Below are positions 61,337 to 64,000 of a stretch of DNA of 64,000 bases, one piece after another. Source of the stretch: Methylosinus sp. LW4 (lineage in GTDB: Bacteria; Pseudomonadota; Alphaproteobacteria; Rhizobiales; Beijerinckiaceae); the NCBI RefSeq assembly GCF_000379125.1, contig NZ_KB900627.1, positions 324,703-388,702 of the forward strand, read 5' to 3'. Position numbers and translations under genes: made by a program. The notes under the pieces are model-generated. The model was not told the DNA's origin, did not search any database, and worked only from the letters and a program-made list of their open reading frames with translations. Positions within the stretch are counted from its first letter, which is position 1. The number at the start of each line of letters is the position of its first letter.

Positions 61337-61429
61337 TTGACAGCGATTCGCGGAAGTGGGATTCTCTCAGTCGCAACACATCGAGAAGGGCTTCCGGGGC
61401 GTGATCGTTTCGGGGGCCTTTTTCTTTTG
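61337..61429 (+). ncRNA. Candidate counter-transcribed incompatibility RNA
   Basis: In the repB-repC gap and opposite to the operon: a good promoter TTGACA (61337-61342), exactly 17 bases, then GATTCT (61360-61365). Transcription would start near 61372 and end near the T-rich GGGGGCCTTTTTCTTTT at 61412-61428. repABC plasmids carry a small antisense RNA precisely here that limits RepC synthesis and sets incompatibility. The stem before the T run is imperfect. Confidence 0.6.
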
Positions 61430-61452
61430 CTGGGTTCTCCTCTCGTCGACTC

Positions 61453-62469
61453 TCACGCGCCTTTCGATGCGCCGTCGATGGCGTCGAAAGAACGATACTC
61501 CTCGAGCAACTCGGGTAGGCGCGCAGCGAGGAACCGCGCAAATGCGCTTCCGTCCACTTTCGCCAGAGTTACTTTGACATCGCGCTCAGAGGCGCGAATT
61601 TCCGCGACCGACTGGCCGGCGGAGTTCTTGATTTCTATGATCGGCCGGGCAGGGCGCTGCTCCGCCTCCCCCCGCTTTGCGGCGGCGAGCGCCCGTGCAA
61701 AACGCGCGTCGCCGTCGAGCAACGAGAAGGCGGGCAGGGTGATCGCGTCCCGCGCCCTCTTCAGTGCTGAACCTTCGCGCAGCAGCTCGGCGAATTCCTG
61801 CCAGCGGCCGCGGCCGATTCTCGGCGCCTTTCCGATCGCTCGAACGACATCATCTGGGACCGCCTTGGCGACCGAAATCAGCTTGGAGGCCTCGGCCCTG
61901 TCGATGGCCAGCGCCTGCTGAATCACAGAACGGCTTCGCCCGGCGCTCTCCAAGCGCCGGGCGAAGACCGCGCGCTCGATGAAGCTCAAATCCTCGCGCG
62001 CCGAATTTTCGACGCCCTGCGCGATGACGAGATCATCATCGCCGAGCGCGCGAATGATCGCTTTCACGGGACGGCCGAGCTGGAGCGCTGCGCGAATGCG
62101 GCGATGCCCGAAAGCCGTCTGATAGCGTCCTGCCAGCGTCGGGTTGGGGCGCAGCAAGACGGGGATTTCCTGCCCGCGGTCGGCTATCGATTGCTTCAGC
62201 GCCTCGAAGGAGGCGTCCTCCTCCTGGAGAAAGCGATCGGCGTAAGGGGAAGGATCGATCGCGCCAGGATCGACATCGACAACCTGCTCGCCTGCGGCAA
62301 TGCGGGCGCGCAGCGCCTCATTTTCTCGCTCTATGTCGGAGAAAGTCTCCTTCATCGAGCGCACGGCGCCGGCCGCCACTCGGCGCGGCTCTGGATTGTT
62401 GTCTGCAGACAACATCGGGGCAGGGGGCTGCGCGAACAGGGAGCGGATCGTATCCGTGCGCTTGCTCAT
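61453..62469 (-). CDS. repB: Plasmid partition protein RepB (ParB family)
   Basis: 338 residues from ATG 62469, overlapping the repA stop by four bases. It has the RepB start MSKRTDTIRSLFAQPPAP, the ParB/Srx region with VLLRPNPTLAGRYQTAFGHRRIRAAL (GHRR box), QGVENSAREDLSFIERAVFARRLE, and a helix-turn-helix SRSVIQQALAIDRAEASKLISVA. It binds the plasmid centromere and works with RepA. Confidence 0.94.
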   Translation of the reverse strand: MSKRTDTIRSLFAQPPAPMLSADNNPEPRRVAAGAVRSMKETFSDIERENEALRARIAAGEQVVDVDPGAIDPSPYADRFLQEEDASFEALKQSIADRGQEIPVLLRPNPTLAGRYQTAFGHRRIRAALQLGRPVKAIIRALGDDDLVIAQGVENSAREDLSFIERAVFARRLESAGRSRSVIQQALAIDRAEASKLISVAKAVPDDVVRAIGKAPRIGRGRWQEFAELLREGSALKRARDAITLPAFSLLDGDARFARALAAAKRGEAEQRPARPIIEIKNSAGQSVAEIRASERDVKVTLAKVDGSAFARFLAARLPELLEEYRSFDAIDGASKGA

Positions 62470-63683
62470 CGCCGCCACACCTTCTTCATGAGGCCGAGAA
62501 TTTCGCGATTGACGCCGTTCACAGAATCGAGCCCGCGCTCGAAAGCGGCGCGCCCGACCGAACCCTTGTCGAGCTCGTAGAGTGATTGCTTGGTGAGCCC
62601 GGCATTGGCTATGGCCGTCGATTTCCAAACCGTCGCGCCCAGCACATCCTCGTCGAAAAGATTGCGCAGCAGAGCGACGATCTGCGTTTCCGGCACGTCA
62701 TTGGGATCATGCCGCGTCACGACATATCGGATAAAGTCATAATCCAGCTGGCCGCCGGCCTCCTCAATGACCGTCATGACGTCGGACGTCATGAGAAGAA
62801 ATTGATTCATGGAGGCCACATCCACCATCTGCGGATGAATGGTCACGAGCATGGCGGTCGCCGCATTCAACGCGCCCATGGTGAGATAGCCCAGCTGCGG
62901 CGGGCAATCGATCACGACGATGTCGAAATCGTCGGCGACCTGGTCGATCGCGCCGCCGACACGCCGGAAAAACAGATCGCCGCCGCGCAGCGATCGCTCC
63001 GCCATCGCGCGCGGGGTGTGATGCTCGAACTCCATGAGCTCGAGGTTGCCCGGAACGAGCGACACGCCGGCGAAATAGGTGGGCCGCACCACCTCCCGCA
63101 TCGGGCGGCGCGCCTCGTCGTAGCGAATCGCGCCATAGAGCGTTTCGCCTTCCCCTATGTCGAACTCCGGCTGATAGCCGAACATAGCGGAGAGCGACGC
63201 CTGGGGATCGAGGTCGATCGCCAGCACCCGGTAGCCTTCGAGCGCGAGAAACTGCGCCAGATAGAGGGAGGTCGTGGTCTTGGCCGACCCGCCTTTGAAA
63301 TTCGCGACGGCGATGACCTGCAATTTGTCGCCGAGGCGCCGATGCGGCAAAAAGCCGAGCGCCTCCTTCGGCCGCGCGCCGGCGAGGTAGACCCGCAGCT
63401 CACCGATCTGGCTCGGCGTATAGGATCGCCGCCCACCGCCGGACACTGCGGGAATTGGGCCGAGCCCGTCGAGCGATAATTGCCTGAGGTAACCGTCAGA
63501 GACGCCGAGAAAGCGTGCGACCTCCCCGGAGGAAAAGGAACGCAGCGTCTTCCGCGCGGCCGGCGGAAAAAGCGTCGCGCTCAGCGCCTGCATTTGCCCC
63601 GACAAGACTTTTGCATGCCGGGTCATTCGCTGCAGCGCGCTCTCCGGCTCCGAATAGGGCAGGGCGTCCAAGTTGCTCGTCAC
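62466..63683 (-). CDS. repA: Plasmid partition ATPase RepA (ParA family)
   Basis: 405 residues. N-terminal helix-turn-helix (FSSGEVARFLGVSDGYLRQLSLDGLGP), deviant Walker A FKGGSAKTTTSLYLAQF at 129-145, VLAIDLDPQASLSAMFG, and Walker B FDIVVIDCPPQLGYLT. RepA segregates the plasmid and represses the repABC promoter with RepB. First gene of the operon. Confidence 0.95.
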   Translation of the reverse strand: MTSNLDALPYSEPESALQRMTRHAKVLSGQMQALSATLFPPAARKTLRSFSSGEVARFLGVSDGYLRQLSLDGLGPIPAVSGGGRRSYTPSQIGELRVYLAGARPKEALGFLPHRRLGDKLQVIAVANFKGGSAKTTTSLYLAQFLALEGYRVLAIDLDPQASLSAMFGYQPEFDIGEGETLYGAIRYDEARRPMREVVRPTYFAGVSLVPGNLELMEFEHHTPRAMAERSLRGGDLFFRRVGGAIDQVADDFDIVVIDCPPQLGYLTMGALNAATAMLVTIHPQMVDVASMNQFLLMTSDVMTVIEEAGGQLDYDFIRYVVTRHDPNDVPETQIVALLRNLFDEDVLGATVWKSTAIANAGLTKQSLYELDKGSVGRAAFERGLDSVNGVNREILGLMKKVWRR

Positions 63684-64000
63684 AGAAAACGGTTCCTGAG
63701 CGTTAAACGGCTAATTTCCGTTTGCGACTAGAGGCCGATTCTCGATTCTTTGCAAGTCGTATTGGGTTAACCGAGTCCTAACGGCCACCGAGCCCACACC
63801 ACATGCACGCGCTCGTCCCCTATGCGCAATGCGGATCGCCAGTCGAGACGCGGTTCAGCGCTTCGGCGCCCAGACTTCGCCAAGCTGACCGCAGTCGCGT
63901 CGACGCTCGGAGCCGCCCGAACGAAACGGCGCCTTCCCAATCCTAGCCCATGCGGAGATCGCACGATTGCGCGGATAGAGGCGCCGCGCCGACGCCATTG
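63684..64000. other. Upstream region of repABC
   Basis: About 317 bases with no gene. It should contain the repA promoter and operator. Two GTT-N11-AAC stretches occur (starting near 63691 and 63765) but neither fits the 16-base RepB centromere palindrome exactly. No parS assigned. Confidence 0.4.

Noticed and set aside
63684..64000. RepB centromere (parS) sites
   Set aside because: The two GTT-N11-AAC stretches are one base too long and poorly symmetric compared with the usual GTT-N4-GC-N4-AAC palindrome.
1..64000. CRISPR array, tRNA or rRNA genes
   Set aside because: No regularly spaced repeat array, tRNA cloverleaf or rRNA stretch was seen by eye.

Overview
The window looks like part of a large repABC plasmid from an alphaproteobacterial (type II) methanotroph of the Methylosinus/Methylocystis kind. 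The grounds are uniformly high GC, a rhizobial-type repABC replication operon at 59.9-63.7 kb, and a recognisable methanobactin gene cluster (mbn) at 45.5-57.2 kb. Methanobactin is the copper-scavenging peptide of these bacteria. The genus is inferred from gene content only.

Layout. 0-8.2 kb: small unrelated genes (ICMT-like membrane methyltransferase, VIT1/CCC1-type transporter, a broken histidine kinase, a poly-histidine secreted protein, DUF2459 protein, LysR regulator divergent from a ferredoxin-pirin-DoxX group). 8.4-14.5 kb: TetR regulator, RND pump and adaptor, second TetR regulator with a clear palindromic operator. 14.7-16.6 kb: an anchored periplasmic protein of unknown function and an NmrA-like reductase. 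17.0-23.9 kb: a metal-complex uptake island: a TonB-dependent receptor convergent with a tightly overlapping operon of binding protein, permease, ATPase, two ThuA/amidotransferase-like proteins and an FmdE-like protein. 24.2-28.8 kb: a ferrisiderophore island (receptor, two small DUF3325/DUF3649-like membrane proteins, a PepSY reductase with an odd SDR-like tail). 29.1-36.5 kb: divergent surface-glycan genes, including heptose-nucleotide genes and tandem paralogous glycosyltransferases. 36.6-38.6 kb: an EnvZ/OmpR-type pair. 39.6-45.0 kb: three large GC-rich genes I do not recognise (a 709-residue protein, a P-loop NTPase, a membrane coiled-coil protein with a possible winged helix), the best candidate here for an undescribed system.

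45.5-57.2 kb: the methanobactin locus, all on the minus strand. In transcription order it has a DUF2946 protein, sigma factor, FecR-type anti-sigma and STN-type TonB receptor (candidate mbnI-R-T), then a second ECF sigma factor, a DUF4189 protein, a HisC-like aminotransferase (candidate mbnN), precursor mbnA, then mbnB, mbnC and the MATE exporter mbnM. The precursor is modified by MbnBC, probably trimmed and transaminated, exported by MbnM, and the copper complex re-imported through the receptor, which would signal through FecR to the sigma factor. mbnP and mbnH were not found.

57.2-64 kb: plasmid backbone. A decayed RHE_PE00001/DUF1612 remnant, a striking TGTCGAT repeat array before a Fic gene, a serine resolvase broken by two single-base insertions, and repC, a candidate antisense RNA, repB and repA.
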